Assembly: GCA_963749825.1 (NCBI GenBank)
Contig: CAVVOI010000012.1
Span: 1,612,001-1,676,000 of the forward strand
DNA: 64,000 bases
From: UBA11865 sp963749825
GTDB lineage: Bacteria; Chloroflexota; Anaerolineae; Promineifilales; Promineifilaceae
Direction of reading: 5' to 3'
Shown here: positions 52,524-61,284 of the stretch, piece by piece
Position numbering within the stretch: position 1 is the first letter of the stretch
Layout of the letters: every line of letters starts with the position of its first letter
Notes under the pieces: model-generated
Told to the model about the DNA's origin: nothing
The model's database searches: none
What the model saw: only the letters and a program-made list of their open reading frames with translations
Made by a program: the position numbers and the translations under genes

Positions 52524-53312
52524 TCACAGCGGGAAATTGGTCGCACCACCATCAAACATCAAGGCATGACCATGGATGAATCCGGCGGCAGGGGAGGCTA
52601 ACCAGGCCACTGCGCGTCCGAACTCTTCGGGCTCAGCCATTCGACCTAAGGGGATATTGACCATGGCTTCGGCCAATTCTTCATCGACGGTCGTGCCGTT
52701 TTTAGCAGCCCGGTCAGCCAACAATTTCTCTACCCGACCGGTTTTGGTGAAAGTGGGGTTGATGGAATTGATCCGAATTCCCTTTGGACCCAGTTCGTTA
52801 GCCATGGACTTTAACATGCCGATGACGGACATTCGAATGGCATTGGAAAGAATTAAGTTAGGGACGGGCTGTTTAACCGAAATTGATTCGATGGCTACAA
52901 TGCTGCCGGATCCTTGTTCCAACATAGCGGGCACAACCGCATAACAAAGGCGAACGGCGCTCATCAATGTAAGATTGATGCCTTTTTGCCAATCATCAGG
53001 TCGCAAATCCGTAAAATCACCCGACGGTGGGCCGCTGGCATTAACGATCAGGATGTCTATCTGGCCGAACCTTTTCAGGGCTCGATCTACGAAGCGATCG
53101 ATGTCCTGCTGGTTGGTGACATCGGCACGGGTCGCCATAATTTCGGCACCCGTTTCCTTGCGAATTTCTTCTGCGGTTTTTTCTATTAGGTTACTCCGGG
53201 CGCAAATCGCCAACTTTGCACCTTCTTCGGCGAAAGCCTTGGCGGCAGCCTTTCCCAATCCTTTGGAAGCGGCCGCGACCAAAACGACTTTGCCGGTTAA
53301 TTGTAAGTCCAT
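52524..53312 (-). CDS. SDR-family oxidoreductase with altered active site
   Basis: A 262-residue short-chain dehydrogenase/reductase. The NAD(P) loop VLVAAASKGLGKAAAKAFA is at residues 10-28, with CARSN after the second strand. The structural motif is DILIVNASGPP, where NNAG is replaced by NASG. IVAIESISVKQPVPNLILSN has the Ser, but the usual Tyr-x3-Lys is replaced by Asn-x3-Met in SNAIRM. SDRs with this substitution form a recognisable subgroup often annotated as 3-oxoacyl-ACP reductase, though classical catalysis would not work. PTFTKTGRVEKL follows, and ASPAAGFIHGHALMFDGGA is a normal C-terminus. Confidence 0.82.
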   Translation of the reverse strand: MDLQLTGKVVLVAAASKGLGKAAAKAFAEEGAKLAICARSNLIEKTAEEIRKETGAEIMATRADVTNQQDIDRFVDRALKRFGQIDILIVNASGPPSGDFTDLRPDDWQKGINLTLMSAVRLCYAVVPAMLEQGSGSIVAIESISVKQPVPNLILSNAIRMSVIGMLKSMANELGPKGIRINSINPTFTKTGRVEKLLADRAAKNGTTVDEELAEAMVNIPLGRMAEPEEFGRAVAWLASPAAGFIHGHALMFDGGATNFPL

Positions 53313-53699
53313 TCAAGTCTTCTCCAGTTTGAACATTCGAATCAAGTTCCCCAAAGAGTGCCTCAAGCGATCATCGGCCGGGACATTGCCGGAGCGAGTA
53401 TAACAACCTTTACTTGGCCCCTCAATTGACCATCTGGATTCGCCATCTAGGTTGATATGCACGAAAGCAACTATAGATTAGCGACTAGTATTTGACCTTG
53501 GAATGAATGGTTAAACAGGTAGCATGCGGCGTGAAGTCCGCCGGACTTCACGCTTGAGAGCGTAGGAAGCATTGACAGACCGCTTACTTCACTGTTTTAT
53601 TCGTGTAGTTTCAACTAAAATATCCTGACAAGTAATGAAAATTTAGGATTGTTGAAAAAGCGTTTCTAGATCTCTTAGCGAACAATTGGAGGCATATCG
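53313..53699. other. Intergenic region between SDR and ade
   Basis: About 390 bases with no supported gene. It contains the perfect palindrome at 53529-53553 and, at its right end, GGAGG for the adenine deaminase start. I did not recognise a purine riboswitch aptamer. Confidence 0.5.
53529..53553. repeat. 25-base perfect palindrome
   Basis: Arms GCGTGAAGTCCG and CGGACTTCACGC around a single central C. No T-run follows, so it is not a standard terminator. It may be a regulator binding site or a dispersed palindromic element. Confidence 0.85.
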
Positions 53700-55487
53700 A
53701 TGAGCACAAGACGGTCGGGATATAAAGTAACAAGAACGCTTGTCGATGTGGCTATGGGCCGCGCGCCGGCCGACATGGTCATTCGAAATGGCCGCTGGGT
53801 AAATGTGCATAGCGGGGAAATCTTACCCCATACCGACGTGGCCATCGTTGACGGCCGGATCGCTTTCGTAGGCCAAAACGCGGAGCATACTGTTGGCGAT
53901 TTCACCCAGATTATCGATGCCGACGACCGTTATCTTGTGCCAGGCCTTTGTGATGCCCACATGCATGTGGAAAGCGGCATGGTCACGGTAACTGAATTCG
54001 CCAGGGCGGTTATCCCCCACGGAACGACCAGCATGTTCATCGATCCCCATGAAATCGCCAATGTTTTGGGTATTGACGGCGTTCGTCTCATGCACGATGA
54101 AGCCGCGACTTTACCCATCAATGTCTATGTTCAGATGCCAAGCTGTGTGCCTAGCGCTCCAGGCCTAGAAACGCCTGGGGCGTCAATTGGACCGGAAGAG
54201 GTAGCTGAAGCGATGAAATGGCCCGGTATAATCGGCCTTGGGGAAATGATGAATTTCCCGGGCGTGTACTTTAGCGACGCTAAGATGCACGCCGAATTGG
54301 CTGAGACGATGAAAGCCGGCAAAGTGATTGGTGGTCATTATGCATCATTGGATCTGGGCTTACCGTTCCACGGTTATGTGGCCGGCGGACCGGCCGATGA
54401 TCACGAGGGAACCCGCAAGGAAGACAGCATTGCCAGGGTTCGCCAAGGTATGAAAGCCATGTTACGTCTGGGCTCGGCCTGGTATGACGTCGCCAACCAG
54501 GTTAAGGCCATCACCGAGAATGGATTAGATAGTCGTAACTTCATCCTATGTACCGATGATAGCCACTCAGGCACCCTCGTCCATGAAGGACATATGAATC
54601 GTGTATTGCGTCACGCCATAACCCAGGGCCTGCGACCCATCACCGCCATTCAGATGGCTACCTTGAATACGGCCGAACATTTCGGTCTCGAAAAGGATAT
54701 CGGCAGCATCACGCCAGGTCGTTACGCTGATATCATTATAACCAGCGATTTGCCTGCGTTTCCGGTCGAATTGGTCATAGCAGCCGGAAAGATCGTTGCT
54801 GATAACGGGATGCTGCTAATTCAACTTCCACCCTACCCATATCCCCAGTTAGCAAAGGATACCGTTCGATTGGCGAAGGCATTGACGGCCGCAGATTTTG
54901 ATATTTTGACGCCTGAACCTGTCAAAGTCCGGGTGATTGGCGTTATCGAAAACCAGGCGCCGACCCGTGCCGAAACCCGTGTTCTTCCCGTTCGGGATGG
55001 TATTCTCCAACTCGATCCTCGCCAGGATGTCGCTCACTTGGCCTTAGTGGAGCGGCATAAAGGAACAGGCGAGGTCGTTAATGGTTTTGTCTCCGGGTTC
55101 GGATTCAGCGAACCATGCGCCGTTGCCAGCACCGTCGCTCATGACAGCCACCACATGATTGTCGCCGGGACCAGTAAAAACAATATGGCTGCGGCTGCCA
55201 ATCGTTTGGGTGAAATTGGCGGCGGGGTCGTGGTTTATAAAGACGGGGAGGAGATTGCCCTGGTCAAGCTACCTATCGCCGGCCTCATGTCCAATGAGCG
55301 GGCTGAAGTGGTCGCCGCGGAAGCGGAGCGTATGGTCAAAGCCTTTCGAGAATGTGGTTGCCAACTCAATAATGCATATATGCAACTTAGCCTATTGGCT
55401 CTGGCCGTTATCCCTGAACTTCGTATCTCTGATCTCGGCATTGTGGATGTCGCAAAATTCGAGATTGTGCCCCTTTTTGTTGATTGA
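53700..55487 (+). CDS. ade: Adenine deaminase
   Basis: A 595-residue metal-dependent amidohydrolase converting adenine to hypoxanthine and ammonia in purine salvage. LVPGLCDAHMHVESGMVTVT holds the metal-binding His residues. IDPHEIANVLG, GLGEMMNFPGV and GHYASLDLGLPFHGY follow, and ILCTDDSHSGTLVHEGH gives the late Asp ligand. The Ade-specific C-terminal domain has TVAHDSHHMIVAGTSKNNMA and IGGGVVVYKDGEEIALVKLP. Length is normal and GGAGG precedes the ATG. It stands alone, followed by the start of the degraded region. Confidence 0.95.
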   Translation: MSTRRSGYKVTRTLVDVAMGRAPADMVIRNGRWVNVHSGEILPHTDVAIVDGRIAFVGQNAEHTVGDFTQIIDADDRYLVPGLCDAHMHVESGMVTVTEFARAVIPHGTTSMFIDPHEIANVLGIDGVRLMHDEAATLPINVYVQMPSCVPSAPGLETPGASIGPEEVAEAMKWPGIIGLGEMMNFPGVYFSDAKMHAELAETMKAGKVIGGHYASLDLGLPFHGYVAGGPADDHEGTRKEDSIARVRQGMKAMLRLGSAWYDVANQVKAITENGLDSRNFILCTDDSHSGTLVHEGHMNRVLRHAITQGLRPITAIQMATLNTAEHFGLEKDIGSITPGRYADIIITSDLPAFPVELVIAAGKIVADNGMLLIQLPPYPYPQLAKDTVRLAKALTAADFDILTPEPVKVRVIGVIENQAPTRAETRVLPVRDGILQLDPRQDVAHLALVERHKGTGEVVNGFVSGFGFSEPCAVASTVAHDSHHMIVAGTSKNNMAAAANRLGEIGGGVVVYKDGEEIALVKLPIAGLMSNERAEVVAAEAERMVKAFRECGCQLNNAYMQLSLLALAVIPELRISDLGIVDVAKFEIVPLFVD

Positions 55488-55708
55488 ACAAGAACTATGT
55501 CAGGTATTTTGCAGCCTCATATTGCTCAAAAGTAGATTAACAAACAAGCTTATCGACTGGCTTATATTTCAACCAAAAACTCACTTTCAAATTCTTTAGC
55601 AATTTCTTGACAAAGTATATTCCTTTCGACTACAATTTGTCATACAACCATACCACCCTACAAATTTTTAAAAACCAGCCACATTTTCTTATTTTGGACC
55701 CGTAGTGA

Positions 55709-56185
55709 ATGATCAAACGTAGCCCCTCGCTTACCGATCAAGTAAAAACCCATATCAAACAACAGATCTTGATCAATACCTATGAGGATGACCGCATTCC
55801 CTCGGAGACCGATCTGGCTGCGGAACTGGGTGTGAGTCGTACGACAATCCGGGATGCATTGAGCCGCTTAGAAAATGAAGGAGTCGTCTATCGAAAGCAA
55901 GGGTCTGGCACGTACGTCAATAGACCTGGTTTGCAGATCAGGTCACGATTGGACGAGATCTGGTCCTATTCAGCCGTGCTGGAAGCACATGGCTATAGAC
56001 CCTCGGCAAAGGTCCTGGATGTAAAGCGTGAAGCGGCCGATCCTGGCCTGGCAACAAGCTTGGAGTTGTCGACTGGCGATGAATTGGTGGTTGTGCGCAA
56101 ACTTTTTTTGGAAGATAAAAAGCCTGTAATTTTTACCCGGGATTACCCGATCGCACAATCGGTACCCGAACAGTTGTTGCCCAAC
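55709..56185 (+). pseudogene. GntR-family (HutC/UTRA-type) regulator, 3' end replaced by IS66 sequence
   Basis: Residues 1-75 are a complete GntR winged helix: LTDQVKTHIKQQILINTYE, IPSETDLAAELGVSRTTIRD, ALSRLENEGVVYRKQGSGTY. The following 85 residues are the start of a UTRA effector domain (SAVLEAHGYRPSAKVLDVKR, ELVVVRKLFLEDKKPVIFTR). Around 56186 the protein stops being GntR-like and becomes IS66 transposase (GYLKTDA), reading on as a fused frame to 56611. Half the ligand domain is lost, so ligand control is gone, although the DNA-binding part could still be made. Its regulated gene may be the adjacent ade, but this is a guess. Confidence 0.8.
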
Positions 56186-56518
56186 TTCTCAGGCTATCTG
56201 AAGACCGATGCGGCCACTTTGCCGGTTACAACGGGATTCTTGAACGACCCTGCCATCATCGGCGTGGGTTGTTGGGCGCTTGTGCGTCGCAAGTTGATGG
56301 ATGCGAAAAAGGGATTGCCGAGGAAGAGAACAGAACAAGGGGCAACAGGATGCCCAGACCTGGCTTTATGGCAGGCTGTGCCACTTAGCAGGAGGAATCA
56401 GAAGCCAAACCACATCAGAAAGAGACAGCGTGCGGCAAGCCGACGCTGTGCCCACGCTCATCCGCTTCAAGGCGTGGCTCTACAAACAATCAGTACCGCC
56501 GCAGACGCTGCTGGGCAA
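56186..56518 (+). mobile_element. IS66-family transposase remnant, upstream part
   Basis: Translation in shifting frames gives FSGYLKTDA, HFAGYNGILERP, IIGVGCWALVRRKLMDAKKG and then AVPTLIRFKAWLYKQSVPPQ and TLLGKA. All are in the order of the central domain of IS66 TnpC-like transposases, where CWAHxRRKF is the hallmark. At least two frameshifts separate them. The N-terminal third is absent. The remnant is cut at its right by an IS110 remnant. Confidence 0.75.
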
Positions 56519-56843
56519 AGCAGCATCGCGATGATCATTCTTGATACGGTCCGTGGGCTGACTTGGGAATTCTTGATGGGGCGACAACTTGGCACACGAT
56601 GCCAGCATTAGTGAGTCGCCGGAACAGCCGATATCCGCATGGGCCTGCTTCGTAGCAAACCAACATCCTCTCATGTGTTTTGGCAAACTTCTTGAACAAC
56701 CGATCTACTGAACCCGGTTCGTTGTTGATATGGCCGTAGAACACGACTTCACCGCCTCGACCTGGTTTAGCTAAAGCCACGGCAATCGTGTCTTTGTGAA
56801 CGTCTAATCCAATGAACTGATCGTATAGTTGTTGATTGCTCAT
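56516..56843 (-). mobile_element. IS110-family transposase remnant inserted in the IS66 remnant
   Basis: From ATG 56843 on the minus strand: YDQFIGLDVHKDTIAVALAK gives the first DEDD Asp, MLVCYEAGPCGYRLFRRL the Glu, then CQVVAPSRIPKS. After a frameshift near 56555 it continues TDRIKNDHRDAAL, the next conserved block. The remaining 70 percent of the protein is missing. It begins where the IS66 sequence breaks and ends where the first IS66 part ends, so it probably inserted into that element before both decayed. Confidence 0.75.
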
Positions 56844-56869
56844 ATTCCTTTTCCCTATTTATTGGCTAC

Positions 56870-57124
56870 GATGCCCATTATGGGGAATAGGTCATATCAT
56901 CTGGTTGTTCTGCGACAGCCAAGGTGGCGCCAAAGCGAGCGCGAATCTTTACAGCCTGATCGAGACGTCGAAAGCCAACGCGCTCAATGATTATTGTTTA
57001 TCTCGAATATGTGTTTACCGAGTTACCTAAAGTAAGAGATGATGACGACATTAACAAACTACTGCCCTGGAACGTTGATCGTACTGTTATCAATCAAAAA
57101 CTGAAGAAACCTGTAAACACGTAG
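56870..57124 (+). mobile_element. IS66-family transposase remnant, C-terminal part
   Basis: IIWLFCDSQGGAKASANLYS, LIETSKANALNDY, then in another frame YLEYVFTELPKVRDDDDINK and LLPWNV, ending at a TAG at 57122-57124. This is the normal C-terminus of IS66 transposases. The 20-30 residues that should precede it, including the DxxxE region, are degraded or lost. CCGTAAGCGTTCA read inward from about 57143 may be the terminal repeat. Confidence 0.75.
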
Positions 57125-57457
57125 TTGGCTGAACGCTTACGGCACGTCAACTTGAATGAAGCCTTTAAGCAGAATTAGGAGCTACAACGCGACTGACGTG
57201 CTCTGGCCGGGCCTGACCTTATTACCTAAAGATCCGAAAGGTCTGCTTTCGGGCAGCTTTCGGGCTTTTGCGTTGCACAATGAATTGAGCATCTTCGACT
57301 TATAGCGTACATCGCGGCGCACCATTGACCGCGAGAACCACGATCTCCTCACGATCGCTCTCGAGATCATAGTTGCCGGGTGTTCATCGGTATCGCCAGG
57401 CAGACGAGCCGTAGCGCTGAATTGCATGAGCATCCTCCTGGTCGGGACCTCGTGCCT
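57125..57457. other. Degraded region with the first repeat copy and a gene fragment
   Basis: Contains repeat copy A (57241-57300). On the minus strand an AGGAGG ribosome site at about 57439 precedes ATGCTCATGCAATTC, but the frame that looks protein-like (GNYDLESDREEIVVLAVNG, ending near 57303) is not the one that start opens. It appears to be a small gene broken by a frameshift; I do not recognise its family. Confidence 0.35.
57241..57300 (+). repeat. Dispersed ~60-base repeat, copy A
   Basis: Begins GTCTGCTTTCGGGC and continues through GTTGCACAATGAATTGAGC to ATCTTCGACT. It shares both ends with copies B, C and D, and differs in the middle. Confidence 0.7.
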
Positions 57458-57748
57458 TCAGCCAAACTCTTTGCATAGATTACGAATGTAGTCACCGTTG
57501 GAGTCGTGCACGGCACCGTCCTCGAACTCGATCTTGAACGCGGCGACGGGACAAACCCACGCGGCATTCAGAATCTGCAAACACTTTTCCGGGGTGTCTG
57601 GAGATGATGAGATGATCAATGGTCCACCCGATTCGCGCCGATCCTGCAGTAGATCCGGCGCTTCCTGCACACATTTGCGTTGATCCAGGCAAATGTTTGT
57701 ATCGATCCAGAATCGAGAGATGCCTGGCAGCGTGGATTCAGAGGTCAT
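57458..57748 (-). CDS. [3Fe-4S]-type ferredoxin
   Basis: A 96-residue protein from ATG 57748 behind AAGGAG. RFWIDTNICLDQRKCVQEAP has a Cys-x5-Cys pair, and ILNAAWVCPVAAFKIEFEDG has the final Cys-Pro. Three cluster Cys with a five-residue gap fit single-cluster 3Fe-4S ferredoxins that serve cytochromes P450 and oxygenases. The CxxCxxC of 4Fe-4S proteins is absent. No P450 gene is in the window. A longer frame to 57841 would add a fragment of the single-TM protein family and is rejected as a start. Confidence 0.65.
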   Translation of the reverse strand: MTSESTLPGISRFWIDTNICLDQRKCVQEAPDLLQDRRESGGPLIISSSPDTPEKCLQILNAAWVCPVAAFKIEFEDGAVHDSNGDYIRNLCKEFG

Positions 57749-57765
57749 ACAAAGGCTCCTTATCG

Positions 57766-57841
57766 TGAAATTGGCTTTGCCGTCCTGGATCATCTGCCCC
57801 ATTACGAAGATAAGGGGTGCGATGACGCCAAACAATCCCAC
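57766..57841 (-). pseudogene. 5' fragment of a single-TM family gene
   Basis: On the minus strand this encodes MGLFGVIAPLIFVMGQMIQD, nearly the same as IGLFGVIASLIFVGLQMMQD in the protein encoded at 62042. Only the membrane helix is left, and it runs into the ferredoxin gene's ribosome site. Confidence 0.6.
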
Positions 57842-57998
57842 GGCTTGCCACTACAGTCACACCGAAGTGATCTAACATGGGTTGTCGCTCATGCATTCCG
57901 TCGGGGCAATCTTCGCACAGTCCCACTGACAGCGTGGTGGCTTACGATCCCTACGCGACGGTGGACGAACCAACCCAAGCAGTAGAACCTAGGTCACC

Positions 57999-58415
57999 AT
58001 GGACGCGGAAGCTTTGATAACAACAGTGGCGACTTGGGCTCAGCGCGACGACCGTATCGTAGCGGCCGCGTTGTGTGGATCGTACGCACGTGGAGAAGCC
58101 AAGTCTGGTTCGGATATCGACTTTTGTATTGTCTGCCGTGATCCTGACTCCCTATTGAATGACCACTCGTGGTTGGATCTGCTAGCGGTGGGTGCTCGTG
58201 TGTCCGGGGCTGTAGAGAATTACGGTTTGGTGCGATCCCTTAGAATTTTCTATGGAGAACTAGAAGCTGAATTTGGCATTGCGGGTGTAGCCTGGATGGA
58301 CATCCCAGTCGACCCTGGAACGGCCCGAGTCATGACCGATGGGCTACGCATTCTGTACGACCCCGAGGGTCGGCTGCAGACTGCAGTCGCTTCCACTACG
58401 TCGCCATCTCACTGA
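57999..58415 (+). CDS. Nucleotidyltransferase (pol-beta superfamily)
   Basis: A 138-residue protein with the NTP_transf_2 signature LCGSYARGEAKSGSDIDFCI at about residues 25-44: GS followed by DxD. The region FGIAGVAWMDIPVDPGTARV is like that seen in minimal nucleotidyltransferases, and LRILYDPEGRLQTAVA is close to their C-terminus. These include aminoglycoside nucleotidyltransferases and MNT-type antitoxins, but no HEPN toxin gene is next to it. It is the only plus-strand gene between repeat copies A and B. The last residues may be truncated. Confidence 0.7.
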   Translation: MDAEALITTVATWAQRDDRIVAAALCGSYARGEAKSGSDIDFCIVCRDPDSLLNDHSWLDLLAVGARVSGAVENYGLVRSLRIFYGELEAEFGIAGVAWMDIPVDPGTARVMTDGLRILYDPEGRLQTAVASTTSPSH

Positions 58416-58459
58416 CAGGTTTTGACCGATCCCGGGCTAAGTAGCTGATTTCGTGCGAT

Positions 58460-58520
58460 GTCTGCTTCTGAGCGGCTTGCCGCCTCTCGCGCTGCACAAT
58501 GGAATGAGCAACTTCGACCC
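58460..58520 (+). repeat. Dispersed ~60-base repeat, copy B (site of IS insertion)
   Basis: GTCTGCTTCTGAGCGGC, then TTGCCGCCTC forming a small hairpin, then GCTGCACAATGGAATGAGC and AACTTCGACC. The IS1182-type element begins immediately after GACC, and the repeat's continuation (CCTT) is found on the far side at 59963. Confidence 0.75.
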
Positions 58521-59960
58521 AGACTGTGTGAAAACTCCCCGGTGGAAGTAAAATAGTGCTTTCCGGCGGCAGGAGCAGGTGTTGAGCGGGTTTATCGAGG
58601 GAGAGAACCGCCACCAGGCGACGTTGTTTCCGGAACGACTTGATGACTACATGGCTGAAGACAGCGCCGTTCGGGTGATCGACGTCTTCATCGATGATCT
58701 TGATATCTCTGGTCTCGGGTTCAAGACCGAACCTGCTGAGACAGGCCGCCCCGCCTACCACCCGAGAACGATGCTGAAGATTTACGTCTACGGGTATCTG
58801 AACCGCATCCAGTCTTCGCGGCGTCTTGAGAAAGAATCGCAGCGTAACGTTGAGCTGATGTGGCTGACGGGGCGGCTTGCGCCGGACTTCAAGACGATCG
58901 CGGACTTCAGAAAAGACAACGCGTCTCGAAAGCAAGATTACTGCTTTGAAGAAGGAGATGGCCCGCCTAAAAAAGTTGGGCGTCCGGATGCTCAAGGCAC
59001 CGGACCAACAGATCTCGGAGACTGACCCCGATGCCCGCTCGATGGCTACCAGCGGCCGTGGGACCGGGATGGTGGGCTACAACGTCCAGACGGTGGTGGA
59101 TGCCAAGCATCATCTGATCGTTGCGCATGAGGTGACGAACCAGGGCTATGACCGGACTAAGCTGCACAACATGGCCAGCCAGGCCAAAGAGGTGTTGGGC
59201 GCGGATGAGCTCGAGGTTGTCGCTGATCGAGGGTACTTCAAGGGCGAGGAAATCTTGGCATGTGAAGAAGATGGAATCAGCGTCTATCTGCCGAGACCCC
59301 AGACTTCAAGGAGTGTGAAGAAGGGGCTGTTCAGCAAGCGAGACTTCATCTACCACACTGAGGCTGACGAGTATGAATGTCCGGCTGGGGAACGACTGAT
59401 CTGGCGTATGCAGCGAGAAGAAGGTGGCCTGATGTTGCATCGCTACTGGAGCAGCAACTGCGAGCGCTGTGCCATCAAAGCCCAATGCACCACGAGCAAG
59501 GAACGACGTGTGACGCGCTGGGAGCACGAGGAGGTGCTAGAAGCGATGGAACGACGGCTGGACGAGGAACCCGAGCGGATGCGGGTTCGTCGTTGCACGT
59601 CCGAGCATCCGTTCGGAACGCTCAAATCCTGGATGGGACATACGCACTTCCAGATGCGAACGCTCAAACACGTCAGTACCGAAATGAGCTTGCACGTGCT
59701 CGCGTACAATATGAAACGGGCAATATCGATCCTGGGAGTGAAGTCTCTACTGGCGGCCATGCAGGCATAGGTGTCAAGTGGCCCTTCTATGCCGCAGCCT
59801 ACAGCCTCTTCCACAACGGCGTGTCGGGTCACGGATCAAGATGGACCGATCAACGAACCAACGAAAAACGCATCCTCATGAGTGTTAGCGGGCTCTCTAC
59901 AAGACCTGAATACCGGCTGTTCCTCCGAACATCCAGATCTTGGGGTTTTTACACGGTCTG
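58520..59960 (+). mobile_element. IS1182-family element with internal deletion
   Basis: A 1441-base element. Its imperfect terminal inverted repeats are CAGACTGTGTGAAAACTCCC on the left and, reverse-complemented, CAGACCGTGTAAAAACCCC on the right. It is flanked by the direct repeat GACC (58516-58519 and 59961-59964). The transposase is split by an internal deletion. Left end, right end and target duplication all agree, so the boundaries are well supported. Confidence 0.85.
58579..59770 (+). pseudogene. IS1182-family transposase, internally deleted and frameshifted
   Basis: The 5' part encodes LFPERLDDYMAEDSAVRVID, RPAYHPRTMLKIYVYGYLNR and LAPDFKTIADFRKDN. The other frame resumes at about 58920 with TRLESKITALKKEMARLKK, SMATSGRGTGMVGYNVQT, VADRGYFKGEEILACEE, YECPAGERLIWRM and EHPFGTLKSWMG, ending MKRAISILGVKSLLAAMQA. 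Compared with typical IS1182 transposases about 80 codons between FRKDN and TRLESK are missing, including part of the catalytic DDE domain. The element cannot move by itself. Confidence 0.85.
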
Positions 59961-60080
59961 GACCCTTCGAGGACGTCTGTCATTCATCAAGCACCGATGC
60001 CAACTTCCGTTTGGGAAATAAGCCAAAAAGTGCGGCGTCTACTCGCAATCGCACTGCTGGCGGTCAGGTCAGAGGTGATC

Positions 60081-60545
60081 ATGGCACTAGATCCTGATTC
60101 ACTGAAGGATTTCAACAATCCACAGTTAAGTGAGTAACGTTTCAAGGAAGCGTTGAAAGACGCGTAAAGGAATACGGCCTTAGTCCTTCAAACCCAAATT
60201 GCCAGGACTTACTCGATTCGTGGGGATTTCCAGACCACTCGGAACATCTTATCCAAGCTGTCTAGCAATATCCGAATTGAAAGTTCCGAAGTCCGAGTTC
60301 GCCATGCGATTGAGATGGGGCGTACATATACGTGAGCAGATCACGGGAACCACGAGTTGACTATGGGAAACGTCAACAAGCCACGCGCCTTATACACCGA
60401 GGCACAGGTAATAGCGGCTGAAGCCGAGCTGGATGCATTAGCAGTAAATGCGCTGCACATGGTGGCCTTCGTGGATACTGAGCCCGAAGATCAACTAGCA
60501 TGGGCGAAAAAGGCGCGACGGCTCTCGAAACCAGCCGCTCGAAGT
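60081..60545 (+). pseudogene. Decayed TPR-type protein
   Basis: Pieces in different frames read in the right order for a soluble TPR protein: MALDPDSLKDFNNPQLSE, RFKEALKDA, then LQTQIARTYSIRGDFQTTRN, ILSKLSSNIRIESSEVRVRH and AIEMGRTYT, then after a stop RALYTEAQVIAAEAELDALA, VNALHMVAFVDTEPEDQLAW and AKKARRLS. At least three frame breaks or stops are present. The gene starts after the right flank of the IS1182 element and is cut at its 3' end near repeat copy F. Same style of protein as the intact TPR genes elsewhere, but a different subgroup. Confidence 0.6.
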
Positions 60546-60552
60546 TTCCGAC

Positions 60553-60616
60553 GACCGCTTCCTGCGCCATTCCAGCTGGCTGCGAAGCATCCAGCCACCA
60601 GGCAAGATCGACCCTT
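60553..60616 (+). repeat. Dispersed repeat, divergent copy F
   Basis: GACCGCTTCCTGCGCC at the left and CAAGATCGACCCTTA at the right, with a divergent middle. It has the spacing of the other copies but weaker identity. It ends at the stop codon of the DUF4345-like gene. Confidence 0.45.
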
Positions 60617-61031
60617 AAGAGACGTTCGCTGAATAGACCTTTCGTTCAAGCAGCAGCATTAATGGTGGAAATACGACCTCGATCACCGTTGCTGCGATCG
60701 TTGATTCGGCTAAGCCCAAATCGAACCAACCGATGATTCGGGCTAGTCCTCCTATAAAAATGCAAAGCAACAGAAATCGGAACAGTTGGATTTTCGAATC
60801 AAGCCCGAAGAGGCAATACGCGAAGCCTAGTCCCACTGTAAGGAAAATTCCGCCTAGAAAGCGACTTGCGTTGTCGTGATAGTGATAGCCTTCTGCTTCC
60901 ACGATGTTTCCGAGATCGCCGTTACCCGTAAAATCGGCGTACCCGACTAATCCTCCGAAGACATGTGCTAGACCGATCACTAGTCCTGCAAGGGCAAGGA
61001 CCGCGGTCATCAACATCAGTATCTCACGCAT
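60615..61031 (-). CDS. DUF4345-like four-helix membrane protein
   Basis: A 138-residue protein with four hydrophobic segments: MLMTAVLALAGLVIGLAHVF, FLGGIFLTVGLGFAYCLFGL, LFRFLLLCIFIGGLARIIGW and ATVIEVVFPPLMLLLE. The loop YHYHDNASRFLGG has the Asn/Arg pair just before helix two that is common in DUF4345 proteins. The function of the family is unknown. It lies between repeat copies F and C with a VOC protein gene. Confidence 0.65.
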   Translation of the reverse strand: MREILMLMTAVLALAGLVIGLAHVFGGLVGYADFTGNGDLGNIVEAEGYHYHDNASRFLGGIFLTVGLGFAYCLFGLDSKIQLFRFLLLCIFIGGLARIIGWFDLGLAESTIAATVIEVVFPPLMLLLERKVYSANVS

Positions 61032-61284
61032 ACATTGAAACCGATTCAGCTGAACAGGAATAGTGGCTCTAATTTGCGAACGATGCCAATCGCACTGACC
61101 ACTCTTAGCCGATTTTTACCGTCGTCGATGTAGCCCCGGAATAACTGCTTCCGATGGGAGAGCGACGAGGGCGTCACCGGGCAGGGCGCAACGTTCCGCA
61201 TCACTCATATCATGACGATCTCTGTTGAGGCGGTCGGGACGGAGATTCGTTCCGCGCGTCGGCGAGTAAGATGGCTATCCAAGT
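61032..61284. other. Intergenic stretch in the repeat zone
   Basis: No supported gene. AACTGCTTCCGATGGGAGAG at about 61140 faintly resembles the left end of the dispersed repeat, but the right end is not recognisable. Confidence 0.3.

Noticed and set aside
53313..53699. Purine riboswitch upstream of adenine deaminase
   Set aside because: I could not find the conserved three-way junction core sequences; the only strong structure is the simple palindrome.
58396..58995. 199-residue minus-strand frame across repeat B and the IS left end
   Set aside because: It reads through the dispersed repeat and the terminal repeat of the IS element, so it is not a gene.
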